Source: an uncultured Bacteroidota bacterium (lineage in GTDB: Bacteria > Bacteroidota > Bacteroidia > Chitinophagales > Chitinophagaceae). From it: a DNA stretch of 64,000 nucleotides. The position numbers were made by a program, and so were the translations under genes. Within the stretch, counting starts at the first letter, position 1. Each line of letters opens with the position of its first letter. The stretch covers positions 62,001 to 126,000 of the forward strand of contig CAIJFI010000008.1 in assembly GCA_903819975.1 (NCBI GenBank), read 5' to 3'. This document shows positions 17,590 through 26,869 of the stretch, piece after piece. The notes under the pieces are model-generated. The model ran no database searches. It was not told where the DNA came from and saw only the letters and a program-made list of their open reading frames with translations.

Positions 17590-18045
17590 TTAAGAACAAG
17601 AAATTTTATTCACTCTATTTTGGTGTCTTCCACCTTCAAAAGCGGTTGTCATAAATTTTTCAATCATTTCCTTAGCTAAATCTATGCTTACAAAACGAGC
17701 TGGAATACAAATCATATTAGCATCATTATGTAAACGAGTTAGTTCTGCAACTTCTGTTACCCAACATAATCCAGCTCTAATACCTTCATGCTTATTCGCA
17801 GTCATAGCAACGCCATTTGCACTTCCGCAAAATAATATACCAAAACTAGCTTCTCCCGTTTCTACACTTGAAGCTGTTGGGTGTGCAAAGTCTGGATAGT
17901 CTACAGAATCAGCGTTGTAAGTTCCAAAATCTTTTACAGCGTAACCTTTGGATTCAAGCCAAGATTTAACTTGACTTTTATAGTCTACTCCTGCGTGATC
18001 GGCACCTATCGCAATAGGTTTTGAAATATCAAATACAAATGACAT
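17590..18045 (-). CDS. rpiB: Ribose-5-phosphate isomerase B
   Basis: 151 aa, the usual RpiB length. AIGADHAGVDYKSQVKSWLESKG at the N-terminus, DYPDFAHP, FGILFCGSANGVAMTANK (active-site Cys and anion hole) and the C-terminal EGGRHQNRVNKI are characteristic. It interconverts ribose 5-phosphate and ribulose 5-phosphate in the pentose phosphate pathway. It is placed between tatC and the M28 peptidase gene, all on the minus strand with short gaps. Confidence 0.95.
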   Translation of the reverse strand: MSFVFDISKPIAIGADHAGVDYKSQVKSWLESKGYAVKDFGTYNADSVDYPDFAHPTASSVETGEASFGILFCGSANGVAMTANKHEGIRAGLCWVTEVAELTRLHNDANMICIPARFVSIDLAKEMIEKFMTTAFEGGRHQNRVNKISCS

Positions 18046-18099
18046 AGTATTTTGGATTCAATTGTTTATAATTAGTAATCTGTTAATTAAACTTTATTT

Positions 18100-18957
18100 C
18101 TAATCCCACTCTTCATCATCATTATCATCCTTTATTGATTTATATGCCCATCTTGAAACAAAGATGCTAAATTCAAATAGGGTATATAATGGAATGAATA
18201 CAATGGTTTGGCTATACCAGTCTGGACTTGGTGTAATGAATGCAGCAACAAATAAAATTATCACTACTGCATACTTACGTGTTTTAGACAAAAACTTAGG
18301 AGTTACTATTCCAATTTTTGTTAGTAAGAAAACAATTACAGGCATTTCAAATGCAATACCACATCCTAAAATAAGGTTTGTAAGATTGTCTAAATAATCT
18401 GCAAATGTTGGTATGGTTGTAATTAAGCTTTTTGTTCCTAATTGGAATCCAGCTAAAAAGTTAAATGTAAATGGCCCCAATACAAAGAATCCAAAAGCTG
18501 CTCCTAAAAAGAAAAAGAATGAAACCCAGAAAATAGCGAATCTGGTATTCTTAACTTCCTTCTCTTTTAAAGCTGGTTTTACAAATCTCCAAATTTGCCA
18601 AAATACAAATGGGAATGCTACAATAATTCCGCCTACCATGGCCATGCTTATGGCACTCAAAAATTGACCTCCAAATGTGGTACTCTGTAATTGTGTTTTT
18701 ACAGGAGGCATACATAATGAATCTCCTAAATGTAAATAATGGCTAAGATTGCAAAATGCACGGTAAGTAATAAAATCTGGATTCAAAGGACCAGTGATCA
18801 CATTGTCCATAATCCAATCCCTGTATATAAAAATTACAATTGCTGCAACCAGTATAGAGAATAGCGACCTTACTATTGTGCCTCTTAATACTTCAAGATG
18901 GTCAATAAAAGACATCTCTGAATCTGCACTTTTCTTAAATCTATCAAATATTGCCAT
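18100..18957 (-). CDS. tatC: Sec-independent protein translocase TatC
   Basis: 285 aa with six membrane segments. MSFIDHLEVLRGTIVRSLFSI is the TatC N-terminal signature that contacts the twin-arginine signal, and AFGFFVLGPFTFNFLAGFQ and FEMPVIVFLLTKIGI are conserved blocks. A long periplasmic loop between segments 1 and 2 (about 50-95) is typical of Bacteroidota TatC. TatA is not in the window. It is the receptor for the Tat substrates encoded at 4, 585 and 2827. The acidic C-terminus is DDNDDEEWD. Confidence 0.95.
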   Translation of the reverse strand: MAIFDRFKKSADSEMSFIDHLEVLRGTIVRSLFSILVAAIVIFIYRDWIMDNVITGPLNPDFITYRAFCNLSHYLHLGDSLCMPPVKTQLQSTTFGGQFLSAISMAMVGGIIVAFPFVFWQIWRFVKPALKEKEVKNTRFAIFWVSFFFFLGAAFGFFVLGPFTFNFLAGFQLGTKSLITTIPTFADYLDNLTNLILGCGIAFEMPVIVFLLTKIGIVTPKFLSKTRKYAVVIILFVAAFITPSPDWYSQTIVFIPLYTLFEFSIFVSRWAYKSIKDDNDDEEWD

Positions 18958-19026
18958 GGAGATAATTCAATGAGGGTTAAAGTTAAGGCTTATCAATCAA
19001 AAAGGAAAGCCGATCATCCAAAATTG

Positions 19027-20262
19027 TTAGTGGATTTTGATTTTCACCTTCTCAATGCGGGTGTCGCCAACAGCAAGCACTTCGGCGTCAAAATGAGCTA
19101 GCTGTATGACTGTTCTTACTTTTGGTATTGCTTCATGAAAATGGATTAAATAGCCGCTTAAGGTCTCTGAGTTTTCTGCTCCAAAATTGATTCCATATTT
19201 TTCAGACAAATAATCAAGTTCAAGTCTTCCGCTAAATATATATTCTTTCTCAGAAAGCCTTTTCTCTACAAATTCCTGCTCGTCATATTCATCGTCAATT
19301 TCGCCGAATAACTCTTCTAAAACATCTTCCATAGTTACAATACCTGCGGTTCCTCCAAATTCATCTACGACCCATGCAATGCTCTTTCTTTTTTTAGAAA
19401 ACAAATTAATTAAGTCAGCTGCATTCATGCTTTCTGGCACCAATAAAATGGGGTGAATTACCGATGCAATGTTTTTTGGCTTTTGGAATAAGTCCAATTG
19501 GTGCACATAACCCACAATAGTGTCTAAAGTATCATCGTACACAATTAACTTACTTAATTTGGTCTCAACAAATATGGATTTTAGTTCATCTATGGAAGTA
19601 TTCAATTCTATACCTACAATTTCTGTTCTAGGCACCAAACACTCTCTTATTTTAATATCAGGAAGGCTTAATGCATTTTCAAATAAATCTGTATTTAAAT
19701 CCTGTTGTTCAGGATGCTCTATGTTTTGTTGTATAAAATGAGCTAAATCTACTTTAGAAAAAGCCTCCTTTTTATTGACCACTTTTACTTGAAATAAAAA
19801 TCTTACCACCCATTGCGCAATTGATACTAATACCTTTGTAAGTGGGCTAAAAATTACATGAAACACATTTGCAATAACCGCAAACTTGGTTATCATGGTA
19901 CTGGCTCTAGCCTTGAAAATGGCCTTGGGCACCAATTCACCAATTAATAAAATAATTAAAGTAGAAAGTACTGTGTTGCCCAGTAAAATACTGTAATTAT
20001 CTAGTTGGTAATGCTCCCAAATATATTTGTCTAATAACTGTTCAAATAATATACCAAATACAACTAATGAAATATTTAATCCAATTAAGCAGGTTCCAAT
20101 AAATTGAGTAGGGGCTTCTAAAAATCTTGCAATAATTTGTCCAGCTTTATTGCCATTCTTCTTTTTTAATTCAAGGCTTAAACGATTCGCACTCACAAAT
20201 CCAATCTCGTATCCCGAGAAGAATCCAATTAAAATCAAAGATGCAATAATGGAGAAAATCAT
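19027..20262 (-). CDS. CNNM/CorC-type hemolysin-family transporter
   Basis: 411 aa. An N-terminal DUF21 (CNNM) domain with three or four membrane segments (about 1-150, including FFSGYEIGFVSANRLSLELKK) is followed by paired CBS domains (about 195-315, with CLVPRTEIVGIE and GGTAGIVTMEDVLEELFGEIDDEYDE) and a CorC_HlyC C-terminal domain. CNNM proteins are linked to Mg2+ export; some Bacteroidota members are GldE-like and act in gliding or lipoprotein traffic. I cannot separate these. It is on the minus strand 23 bp after the aldo/keto reductase gene, in a run with lptC and coaX. Confidence 0.88.
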   Translation of the reverse strand: MIFSIIASLILIGFFSGYEIGFVSANRLSLELKKKNGNKAGQIIARFLEAPTQFIGTCLIGLNISLVVFGILFEQLLDKYIWEHYQLDNYSILLGNTVLSTLIILLIGELVPKAIFKARASTMITKFAVIANVFHVIFSPLTKVLVSIAQWVVRFLFQVKVVNKKEAFSKVDLAHFIQQNIEHPEQQDLNTDLFENALSLPDIKIRECLVPRTEIVGIELNTSIDELKSIFVETKLSKLIVYDDTLDTIVGYVHQLDLFQKPKNIASVIHPILLVPESMNAADLINLFSKKRKSIAWVVDEFGGTAGIVTMEDVLEELFGEIDDEYDEQEFVEKRLSEKEYIFSGRLELDYLSEKYGINFGAENSETLSGYLIHFHEAIPKVRTVIQLAHFDAEVLAVGDTRIEKVKIKIH

Positions 20263-20285
20263 AGTTTAAAATATTCGTTAACAAT

Positions 20286-21275
20286 TTACCATTCTGGCTG
20301 AACTGGCTTGGTTTCTACAATACTTTCTATTTGCTCCATAATTTCTGGAGTTAATAGTTTAAGTGTTTCTAATGCAGTTAAATTATCAATTAATTGTTCT
20401 TTTTTAGTTGCTCCTAATATGGCTGTGGTTACATTAGGATTTTTAATACACCAAGCAATGCTTAGTGATGCAGTGCTTACTTTTAAAGCCTTTGCCAAAG
20501 CACCTAATTGCTGAACACGTTTAATTTTGTCTTGCATTACCCATTGATCTCTTAACCACTCGAATCCTTCTAAATGGAATCTTGAATCGTCGGGTATCCC
20601 ATCGTTGTATTTACCAGTTAATAATCCCGATGCCAATGGACTCCAAATAGTTGTACCCAGTCCTACGTTTTTATAAATTTCTAAGAATTCCTTTTCTACT
20701 TTATTTCGCTCAAATAAGTTGTATTGAGGCTGTTCCATATTTGGTCCTATCAATTTATATTCAGCAGCAACTCTGTGCGCCTCCATAATTTCTACGCCAC
20801 TCCATTCACTTGTTCCCCAATATAATATTTTCCCTTGTTGAATTAAAGTGTTCATTGTTTGAACTACTTCTACAATTGGAGTTGATTTGTCAGGACGATG
20901 ACAAAAGTATAAGTCTAAATAGTCGGTCTGTAATCTTTGCAATGCTTCATTACAAGCTTCAGTTAAATGCTTTCTGCTTAACCCAGATTGGTTAGGCTTA
21001 TTTTCTTTTCCTCTCCAACCAAAATAGGCTTTAGATGATAACACATAGGAAGTTCTATCCCATTTTTTCTTACTTAAAACCCTACCCATCATTTTTTCAC
21101 TTTCTCCACCTGCATATACTTCTGCGTTATCAAAAAAATTAACACCATGGTCGTATGCAATGCCCATCAATTCGTCTGAAATACTATCGTCAATTTGTTT
21201 GTGAAATGTTACCCAGCTGCCAAAACTCAAAGCGCTTAACTGAAGCCCCGTTTTGCCCATTCTTCTGTATTCCAT
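20286..21275 (-). CDS. Aldo/keto reductase (Kv-beta-like)
   Basis: 329 aa. The (beta/alpha)8 AKR tetrad is visible: FFDNAEVYAGGESE supplies the Asp and Tyr, VLSSKAYFGW the Lys and YLDLYFCHRPD the His. YRRMGKTGLQLSALSFGSW at the N-terminus, YWGTSEWSGVEI and IWSPLASGLLTGKY match the voltage-gated K+ channel beta-subunit-like AKR branch, as do the bacterial YghZ-type enzymes. It reduces aldehydes or ketones with NADPH; the substrate is unknown. It sits between lptC and the CNNM gene. Confidence 0.9.
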   Translation of the reverse strand: MEYRRMGKTGLQLSALSFGSWVTFHKQIDDSISDELMGIAYDHGVNFFDNAEVYAGGESEKMMGRVLSKKKWDRTSYVLSSKAYFGWRGKENKPNQSGLSRKHLTEACNEALQRLQTDYLDLYFCHRPDKSTPIVEVVQTMNTLIQQGKILYWGTSEWSGVEIMEAHRVAAEYKLIGPNMEQPQYNLFERNKVEKEFLEIYKNVGLGTTIWSPLASGLLTGKYNDGIPDDSRFHLEGFEWLRDQWVMQDKIKRVQQLGALAKALKVSTASLSIAWCIKNPNVTTAILGATKKEQLIDNLTALETLKLLTPEIMEQIESIVETKPVQPEW

Positions 21276-21317
21276 AATTATATAAGTTATATCTCGGTAA
21301 AGAGGTTTTTTGTAATA

Positions 21318-21905
21318 CTAATTTATTCCACTTGAATCAGATATGATTGCAAAGCTGTTGGATTGAGGCTTTATAATTGTAATATCTGTTAAATCTTGAT
21401 TTGCTATAAAACCCAAGCCATATATTTTAGAAATAGGGTTGTGTTGTTTTATCACTACTTCTTTGTCAGTATGAAACTTGCTAGTAACCTGATCCCAATA
21501 CATTTCCTTGCACCATAAAGTATCTCCTTTAATGTTAAAGACAATTACATTTCCCTTTAAAAAGAATTTATTTTCTTCCTGTATATAATTTGCATAATCT
21601 GCTCTTAACTTACTTTCAATTCTTGAGCTATCCTTGTAAAAATCAACTTTGATTGTGTTTGGGAACTCAATCATTTTTCCACTATCTAGTAAATATTTTT
21701 TCATGATAGGGGCAGTTAATTTTGCATTCATCTTCCCACTCTCACTCATATATATAGCTACATCTTTACCTATATCAATGCCACCTGCTTTTGAATTTAA
21801 TGCTTTTACATCATTAATATTATTTTCGCATGCAGTCATAAAAAAGCAGCTACTCATAAAAGTAACTGCTATAATATATTTTTTATAAATAATGGGCTTA
21901 TTCAT
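21318..21905 (-). CDS. lptC: LPS export ABC transporter periplasmic protein LptC
   Basis: 195 aa from the ATG at 21905, which overlaps the end of the upstream OMP gene by 8 bp. A signal and lipobox-like segment (CFFMTACEN) begins the protein, unlike the single anchor helix of Escherichia coli LptC. The beta-jellyroll core has YMSESGKMNAKLTAPIMKKY, VDFYKDSSRIESKLRADYA and FFLKGNVIVFNIKGDTLW, matching Bacteroidota LptC. It passes lipopolysaccharide from LptB2FG to LptA across the periplasm. Confidence 0.85.
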   Translation of the reverse strand: MNKPIIYKKYIIAVTFMSSCFFMTACENNINDVKALNSKAGGIDIGKDVAIYMSESGKMNAKLTAPIMKKYLLDSGKMIEFPNTIKVDFYKDSSRIESKLRADYANYIQEENKFFLKGNVIVFNIKGDTLWCKEMYWDQVTSKFHTDKEVVIKQHNPISKIYGLGFIANQDLTDITIIKPQSNSFAIISDSSGIN

Positions 21906-23280
21906 ATTTACGTTTATTAAACCAGATATCACTTAAACTATAACCAACAGTGAACTGGTAAAAACTTTCTTGGTAACTATTTACATTACTACCTCTTTTG
22001 CCATATTGAAATGCTAAGTTAAGCACCGAAAATTGGTAGTCGTATGAACGATATTTTCTAATTGGCAATCCTAGTCCTAGTGTTAAATTTGAAACATTGA
22101 GACCGTTTTGGTCTATGTTGATATAGTCCTTTCCAAAGTTAAATCCTGCGCGGTAAGTCACAGTAGACCAGTAGTTCTCAAAGTCTAACACATTTGGACA
22201 AAATTGTAGTCCAATACGCGTCATATAAGAATTAGAAACTAAATCCTGTTGTCCGTAAAAACTGTATTTGTCTTTCCAACTTGAGTGATCAAATTCAATT
22301 CCAAGCACCCATTGATCGTATACACCATTGTTACTTACTTCTTTTTTGTGAAAAGCAATACCAGCTGTTAATGAGCTAGGTAATTTGATTCTACCAAAGT
22401 TATTACTAGACAATGAAACAGTATCTAATGGAGATTCTACGCCTGTTGTAAATGATCCTGTTGAACGAATGATATCTTGTTTTCCAGAAAGATTTTGCCC
22501 TAAAGTAAAGGTTCCACCATAACTTAAAGTGTACTGCGTTTTATCTGATTCAATTTTATGTTTTACAGTTTTTAAATCTGTTTCACCTAATGCACCTAAT
22601 TGGAAAAATAAACCACCAAATAATGTGTTGGTACTAGATTGGGATTGATAAAAATGAGTTGAATCGCTATTGAATTGGAATGATTTAATATTGTCAATTT
22701 TCTTTTTTCCAAAATTATATCCTGTATTAAATCCTAAACTAAAATGCTTCCAAGACTTACCAAACCCAATGTAGGCTTGATTTAAACCACCTTGTCCAAT
22801 GTAATTATTGTATAAAGAATCTCCAGTTGGTAAAATCTTTAATTCATCTAACGAATAGTTAATTTGAGTCAATGGTCTTAAGCCAAATGCCATGCCAATT
22901 TTCTTTACTTTGTCAATTGGAACACCAATGGATAAATAACTTGGAGCGAAATAAGCAGAGTTAAATCTTGAAACAGGATTATTTCCTTTTAAAGTATTGT
23001 TCGTAAAATCCATTCCCAAATCAAAAGTAGTCATGTACAAACCACCATATGAAGCAGGGTTATTAAAATTTATACTTTGTCCAAAATTGCCATTCATACT
23101 ATTGGTGTAAGCAGCAGTAAAACCGCCCATGCCCTGACTAGTAGTATTTTGGCTATTGTAAACTTCGTTACCTAATCCATATCTAGAAAATGGAGAATTG
23201 ATTTGGGCTTTAGTAGTTGTTATAGAACAAACTAAAACGATCAAGGGGATGAGCCTAATTATTTTTTTCACAAATAGCAT
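21898..23280 (-). CDS. Outer membrane beta-barrel protein, uncharacterised
   Basis: 460 aa with a signal peptide ending near TTTKAQ. The rest alternates short amphipathic strands (for example SINFNNPASYGGLYMTTFDLGMDF and the repeated SLGFNTGYNFGK-type strands), typical of an outer membrane barrel. INSPFSRYGLGNEV after the signal is a recurrent start of this Bacteroidota OMP group. Its start overlaps the end of coaX by 26 bp and its end overlaps lptC by 8 bp, so the three are translated together. Its role is unknown; the operon suggests envelope biogenesis. Confidence 0.8.
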   Translation of the reverse strand: MLFVKKIIRLIPLIVLVCSITTTKAQINSPFSRYGLGNEVYNSQNTTSQGMGGFTAAYTNSMNGNFGQSINFNNPASYGGLYMTTFDLGMDFTNNTLKGNNPVSRFNSAYFAPSYLSIGVPIDKVKKIGMAFGLRPLTQINYSLDELKILPTGDSLYNNYIGQGGLNQAYIGFGKSWKHFSLGFNTGYNFGKKKIDNIKSFQFNSDSTHFYQSQSSTNTLFGGLFFQLGALGETDLKTVKHKIESDKTQYTLSYGGTFTLGQNLSGKQDIIRSTGSFTTGVESPLDTVSLSSNNFGRIKLPSSLTAGIAFHKKEVSNNGVYDQWVLGIEFDHSSWKDKYSFYGQQDLVSNSYMTRIGLQFCPNVLDFENYWSTVTYRAGFNFGKDYINIDQNGLNVSNLTLGLGLPIRKYRSYDYQFSVLNLAFQYGKRGSNVNSYQESFYQFTVGYSLSDIWFNKRKYE

Positions 23281-23980
23281 AAAGTCCTTTAAATATTAAA
23301 TTTTGGTCGGCAAATATCCTCTTTTTTAAGTGAGGCGCAAAATAACAAATGTCGCCACCGGTTAACAGCACGTTAAAGTTGGTGTATTTTTCCTCGTAAG
23401 CGGCTATTATTCCGTCTATTTCAGCTGCAATTCCCAATATAACGCCACTTAATAGGTTGGTTTTGGTGTCATATCCTACCAATGTAAAGTCAGAAGAGGG
23501 CTTGATTAAGGGCAAAAGCGCCGTTTGTTCATGCATGGCCCTAAACCTCATTTGAGTGCCCGGGGAAATGCTTCCCCCTAAAAATTGATGACGAAGGTCT
23601 ACAAAATTGAATGTAATGCAGGTTCCAAGGGATATAATTAGATTATGTTGATTCGGATATAGGTCCACTGCTGCTGCCACTAGCGCTAATCGGTCAGCAC
23701 CAATGGTTTCGGGCTTGCCAACTGGAGTAGTGAAGTTAATTTGAGTTGCAGGGCCTAATAAATGAAATTTTGATCTTGCGGCTAAAAGGCTTTCAATGCT
23801 TTTGTCGTGATGAATTACCGACGAAAGGATGGTTTTATCTGGAGACCATTTGTTTAATAATGCCTCCATTTCGGCCATATCCCCTTTTTCTAATATCACC
23901 ACTTCCACCAACTCATTGGACTTAAAAATGGCAGCCTTTAAACGGGTATTCCCAAAATCTAAACAAATACTTGTTGACAT
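23255..23980 (-). CDS. coaX: Type III pantothenate kinase
   Basis: 241 aa ASKHA-fold kinase for the first step of coenzyme A synthesis. ICLDFGNTRLKAAIF (phosphate-1 loop, Asp8), GADRLALVAAA, ISLGTCITFNFVD (phosphate-2), GGSISPGTQMRFRAMHEQTALLPL and VLLTGGDICYFAPHL are all present. Type III enzymes need a monovalent cation and are not feedback-inhibited by CoA. A -7-like element lies just upstream. The OMP and lptC genes overlap its end. Confidence 0.95.
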   Translation of the reverse strand: MSTSICLDFGNTRLKAAIFKSNELVEVVILEKGDMAEMEALLNKWSPDKTILSSVIHHDKSIESLLAARSKFHLLGPATQINFTTPVGKPETIGADRLALVAAAVDLYPNQHNLIISLGTCITFNFVDLRHQFLGGSISPGTQMRFRAMHEQTALLPLIKPSSDFTLVGYDTKTNLLSGVILGIAAEIDGIIAAYEEKYTNFNVLLTGGDICYFAPHLKKRIFADQNLIFKGLYAICEKNN

Positions 23981-23996
23981 ATACTTACTTCAGGCT

Positions 23997-24004
23997 CAAA
24001 TTTA
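23997..24004 (-). promoter_or_regulatory. Putative coaX-OMP-lptC promoter -7 element
   Basis: CAAATTTA reads TAAATTTG on the minus strand and matches TAnnTTTG, 16 bp before the coaX ATG. A CAAA (minus-strand TTTG) at 24028-24031 could serve as -33 with a 23-bp spacer, slightly long. Confidence 0.45.
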
Positions 24005-24085
24005 AACTCTTTGGGTCAAAGTTTACCCAAAACTATAGGCAAGTTGCAAAAGATTTCGGTTATTTGATGAACAATTGAAAAGGTT

Positions 24086-24961
24086 ATGAAGATTGCCGGA
24101 TTTACGATTATAAAAAATGCTGTTGTTAATGATTTCCCTATCCTGGAAGCCATAAAGTCTATTTTGCCAGTAGTGGATGAAATGATTGTCCTAATTGGTG
24201 ATTCCACCGACGAAACAATTGCATTAATAGAATCTATAGGAGATCCGAAAATTAAAATTCATCATTCAATTTGGGACAAAAATTTAAGAAAAGGCGGGAC
24301 TGTATTAGCCGTAGAAACCGACAAAGCTTTTCAATTAATAGATGATTCCTTTACTTGGGCATTTTATATTCAAGGAGACGAAGTGGTACATGAAAAATAC
24401 CATCCTGCAATTTTAGCAGCATGTAATAAATACGAAAATGATACCGCAGTGCAAGGTCTGCTATTTAATTACAAACATTTTTTTGGAACCTACGATTATG
24501 TAGGGGATAGCAGAAAATGGTACGCACATGAAACTAGAATTATAAGAAACAACAAAGCTATTAGCGCATACAAGGATGCTCAGGGTTTTAGAATTGGAAA
24601 ATCTAAATTACCGGTAGCGGCAATTGACGCAAGTATTTATCATTATGGCTGGGTAAAAAGTCCGGAACAAATGCGCAAGAAACAAAAGGAGAGCGCTACT
24701 TTTTGGAATGACGATACTAAGATGCAAGAAATTATTTCCAGTCCCGATTATTATGATTTCACTGGGTTTGATTCTTTAGAAAAATTTAAAGAAACGCACC
24801 CTAGTGTTATGTTGGACAGAATTGAAAAAAAGAATTGGGCAATTGACCTAGATATTTCTCAAAAGAATTTCAGTTTTAAAAACAAAGTATTATACTATTT
24901 TGAAAAGTGGACAGGAATCAGACCATTTGATTTTAGAAACCATAAAATTATACGACCTTAA
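24086..24961 (+). CDS. Glycosyltransferase family 2 protein
   Basis: 291 aa GT-A fold protein. FTIIKNAVVNDFPILEAIKSILPVVDEMIVLIGDSTDET is the N-terminal nucleotide-sugar half, and FYIQGDEVVHEKYHP places acidic residues where the DxD-like metal site is expected. It has no membrane segment. Members build polysaccharide, LPS or glycoconjugates; the sugar is unknown. Its stop codon overlaps the ATG of the MeaB-like gene by one base (TAATG), so expression is coupled, although a functional link is not obvious. Confidence 0.82.
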   Translation: MKIAGFTIIKNAVVNDFPILEAIKSILPVVDEMIVLIGDSTDETIALIESIGDPKIKIHHSIWDKNLRKGGTVLAVETDKAFQLIDDSFTWAFYIQGDEVVHEKYHPAILAACNKYENDTAVQGLLFNYKHFFGTYDYVGDSRKWYAHETRIIRNNKAISAYKDAQGFRIGKSKLPVAAIDASIYHYGWVKSPEQMRKKQKESATFWNDDTKMQEIISSPDYYDFTGFDSLEKFKETHPSVMLDRIEKKNWAIDLDISQKNFSFKNKVLYYFEKWTGIRPFDFRNHKIIRP

Positions 24962-25695
24962 TGCTTTATGCAATTCAAGATATTATACAAGGGGTAGCTA
25001 AGGGAGATTTTCTTGCTATATCTAAATCAATTACACATCTTGAAAATCAGGAACAGGGAAGTGCTGAGTTTGTAAAAAACATAACCCCCAATAAAATTCC
25101 TGTAGCCGGAATAACAGGTCCTCCTGGAGCAGGTAAGAGCACTTTAATTGCAGGTTTGATAAGGGTTTTAGTGGATCAAGGAAAAAAAGTGGCTGTATTG
25201 TCTGTGGATCCAAGTTCCATATTGCATAATGGTGCTTTATTAGGTGACAGAATAAGAATGAGAGACTGGTATTTAAATCCTTCGGTATATATCCGTTCCT
25301 TAGCAAGTAGAGGTCATTTAGGCGGACTTATAAAATCGATTGGTGACATTGTCAAACTAGTTCAAGCATCGGGTTTCGATTTTGTTATTTTAGAAACAGT
25401 TGGTGTAGGGCAATCGGAAGTGCAGGTTGCTAAAGTCGCATTTCCTACCATTTTAGTTTTAGTGCCCGAAGCTGGCGATGAGATACAAATGATGAAGTCG
25501 GGATTGTTTGAAGTAGCTAATATTTTTGTAGTGAATAAATCGGACAGACCAGAGGCGCAAAAATTTGTAAATCATTTACGACAATCATTGTCCGAAAGAG
25601 TAGGGCCTCGAACCGAATTGGTTCAAACTACTGCTAGTACTGGGGATGGCGTTGCTGAATTAGTGGGCGTAATAAATTCTTTTTATGAAAATTAA
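24961..25695 (+). CDS. MeaB/ArgK-like G3E GTPase, C-terminally short
   Basis: 244 aa. The GTPase core is complete: GITGPPGAGKSTLIAGLI (P loop), LSVDPSS, DRIRMRDW, RGHLGGL, ILETVGVGQSEVQVAK, VLVPEAGDEIQ and NKSDR (guanine specificity). MeaB chaperones methylmalonyl-CoA mutase or a related B12 enzyme, gating cofactor loading. The usual family length is about 310-330 aa; this one stops about ten residues after TTASTGDGVAEL, so the C-terminal dimerisation helices are missing. The neighbouring reading frames do not supply them. No mutase gene is in the window. Confidence 0.83.
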   Translation: MLYAIQDIIQGVAKGDFLAISKSITHLENQEQGSAEFVKNITPNKIPVAGITGPPGAGKSTLIAGLIRVLVDQGKKVAVLSVDPSSILHNGALLGDRIRMRDWYLNPSVYIRSLASRGHLGGLIKSIGDIVKLVQASGFDFVILETVGVGQSEVQVAKVAFPTILVLVPEAGDEIQMMKSGLFEVANIFVVNKSDRPEAQKFVNHLRQSLSERVGPRTELVQTTASTGDGVAELVGVINSFYEN

Positions 25696-26869
25696 GGAGT
25701 TAGGCAATAAAATTATCAGCAATAATAAAATTGCTACAACCATTTGGTTTGGCTTAGTAGCAGTTGCGTTAATTGGAGCTATTAATAATCATGCAACCAA
25801 TAATTTTATCATTTTTAAGCAGTCGTTTTTCCATTTAAAAAATGGGACTAATTTATACTTAGAATATGTAAAAGAATATTGGGATCATTATTATTACAGC
25901 CCAAGCTTTGCTGCACTAGTCATGCCCTTTTCATTGATACCAACAACTACAGCAACTTTTGCTTGGGGCATTTTTGATGCTGGCTTGCTTTACTTTGCTA
26001 TTAGACAATTGCCAATTTTATCTAAGTATCAAAATTTCATTTTATTGTTATCGGCTAATGAGATGATGAATTCAGCATCTAACCTGCAAAGCAATGGTAT
26101 CATGGCTGCAACAATTATTTTATCCTTTGTTTATTTAATAAGACAAAAGGAAGTAAAGTCCACTGCAATGATTTTGGTTGGATTTTTTATTAAGCTGTAT
26201 AGCATAACAGGACTTGCTTTTTTCTTTTTTAGCCAACATAAAAAAAGATTTGTTTTGTGGTTTATTTTTTGGCTAATAGTTTTATTGTTGCTGCCATTGC
26301 TGGTTACAAGTCCATCTTTTTTAATTCAATGTTATAAGGATTGGGCAGCTGCATTGTCGCTTAAGTCTAATTTTGATATTACTGTTTCTATGTATCACAA
26401 TATGGTGGACATTACTTTACAGGGCATGGTTAAAAGAGTGTTTAATTTACCATCATTAAATAAATGGCTTTTTATTATTCCAGGCCTACTTGTCTTTGGC
26501 GCTCAATATTTATTCTACAAACATTTTAGCAACCCTATTTACAGATTGTACATATTATGTTCGGTATTGCTTTTTATAATTGTATTTAATACGGGGACAG
26601 AATCTCCTACTTATATCATTGGGGTTCCGGCAATTTGTTTATGGTATGTATTACAAGAAAAAACGAAATGGATCAATATGATATTTATTGTTTCAATATT
26701 TTTTTCCAGTTTCTCTTATTCAGATATTTTTACTCCTTGGCTAAGGACACAAGTAATGATGCCTTATGCTTTAAAAGTTTTAGGCTGTTTTATAGTTTGG
26801 GTAGTAATAGCAGTGCAAATATTTACACGTCAATTCTTAAAATTGAGTGTTACTAGCGAAAAGGCTTAA
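25685..26869 (+). CDS. DUF2029 / GT87 polyprenyl-phosphate mannosyltransferase-like membrane protein
   Basis: 394 aa with about ten membrane segments. The early YYYSPSFAALVMPF block and the SNLQSNGIMAA block are hallmarks of the GT87 (DUF2029) family of GT-C fold transferases, which use lipid-linked sugars at the outer face of the membrane. The first loop after segment 1 has acidic residues (YVKEYWDHYY) as expected. The start overlaps the end of the MeaB-like gene by 11 bp, so the three-gene run is one operon. The end overlaps a convergent gene by four bases. Substrate unknown. Confidence 0.82.
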   Translation: MKIKELGNKIISNNKIATTIWFGLVAVALIGAINNHATNNFIIFKQSFFHLKNGTNLYLEYVKEYWDHYYYSPSFAALVMPFSLIPTTTATFAWGIFDAGLLYFAIRQLPILSKYQNFILLLSANEMMNSASNLQSNGIMAATIILSFVYLIRQKEVKSTAMILVGFFIKLYSITGLAFFFFSQHKKRFVLWFIFWLIVLLLLPLLVTSPSFLIQCYKDWAAALSLKSNFDITVSMYHNMVDITLQGMVKRVFNLPSLNKWLFIIPGLLVFGAQYLFYKHFSNPIYRLYILCSVLLFIIVFNTGTESPTYIIGVPAICLWYVLQEKTKWINMIFIVSIFFSSFSYSDIFTPWLRTQVMMPYALKVLGCFIVWVVIAVQIFTRQFLKLSVTSEKA

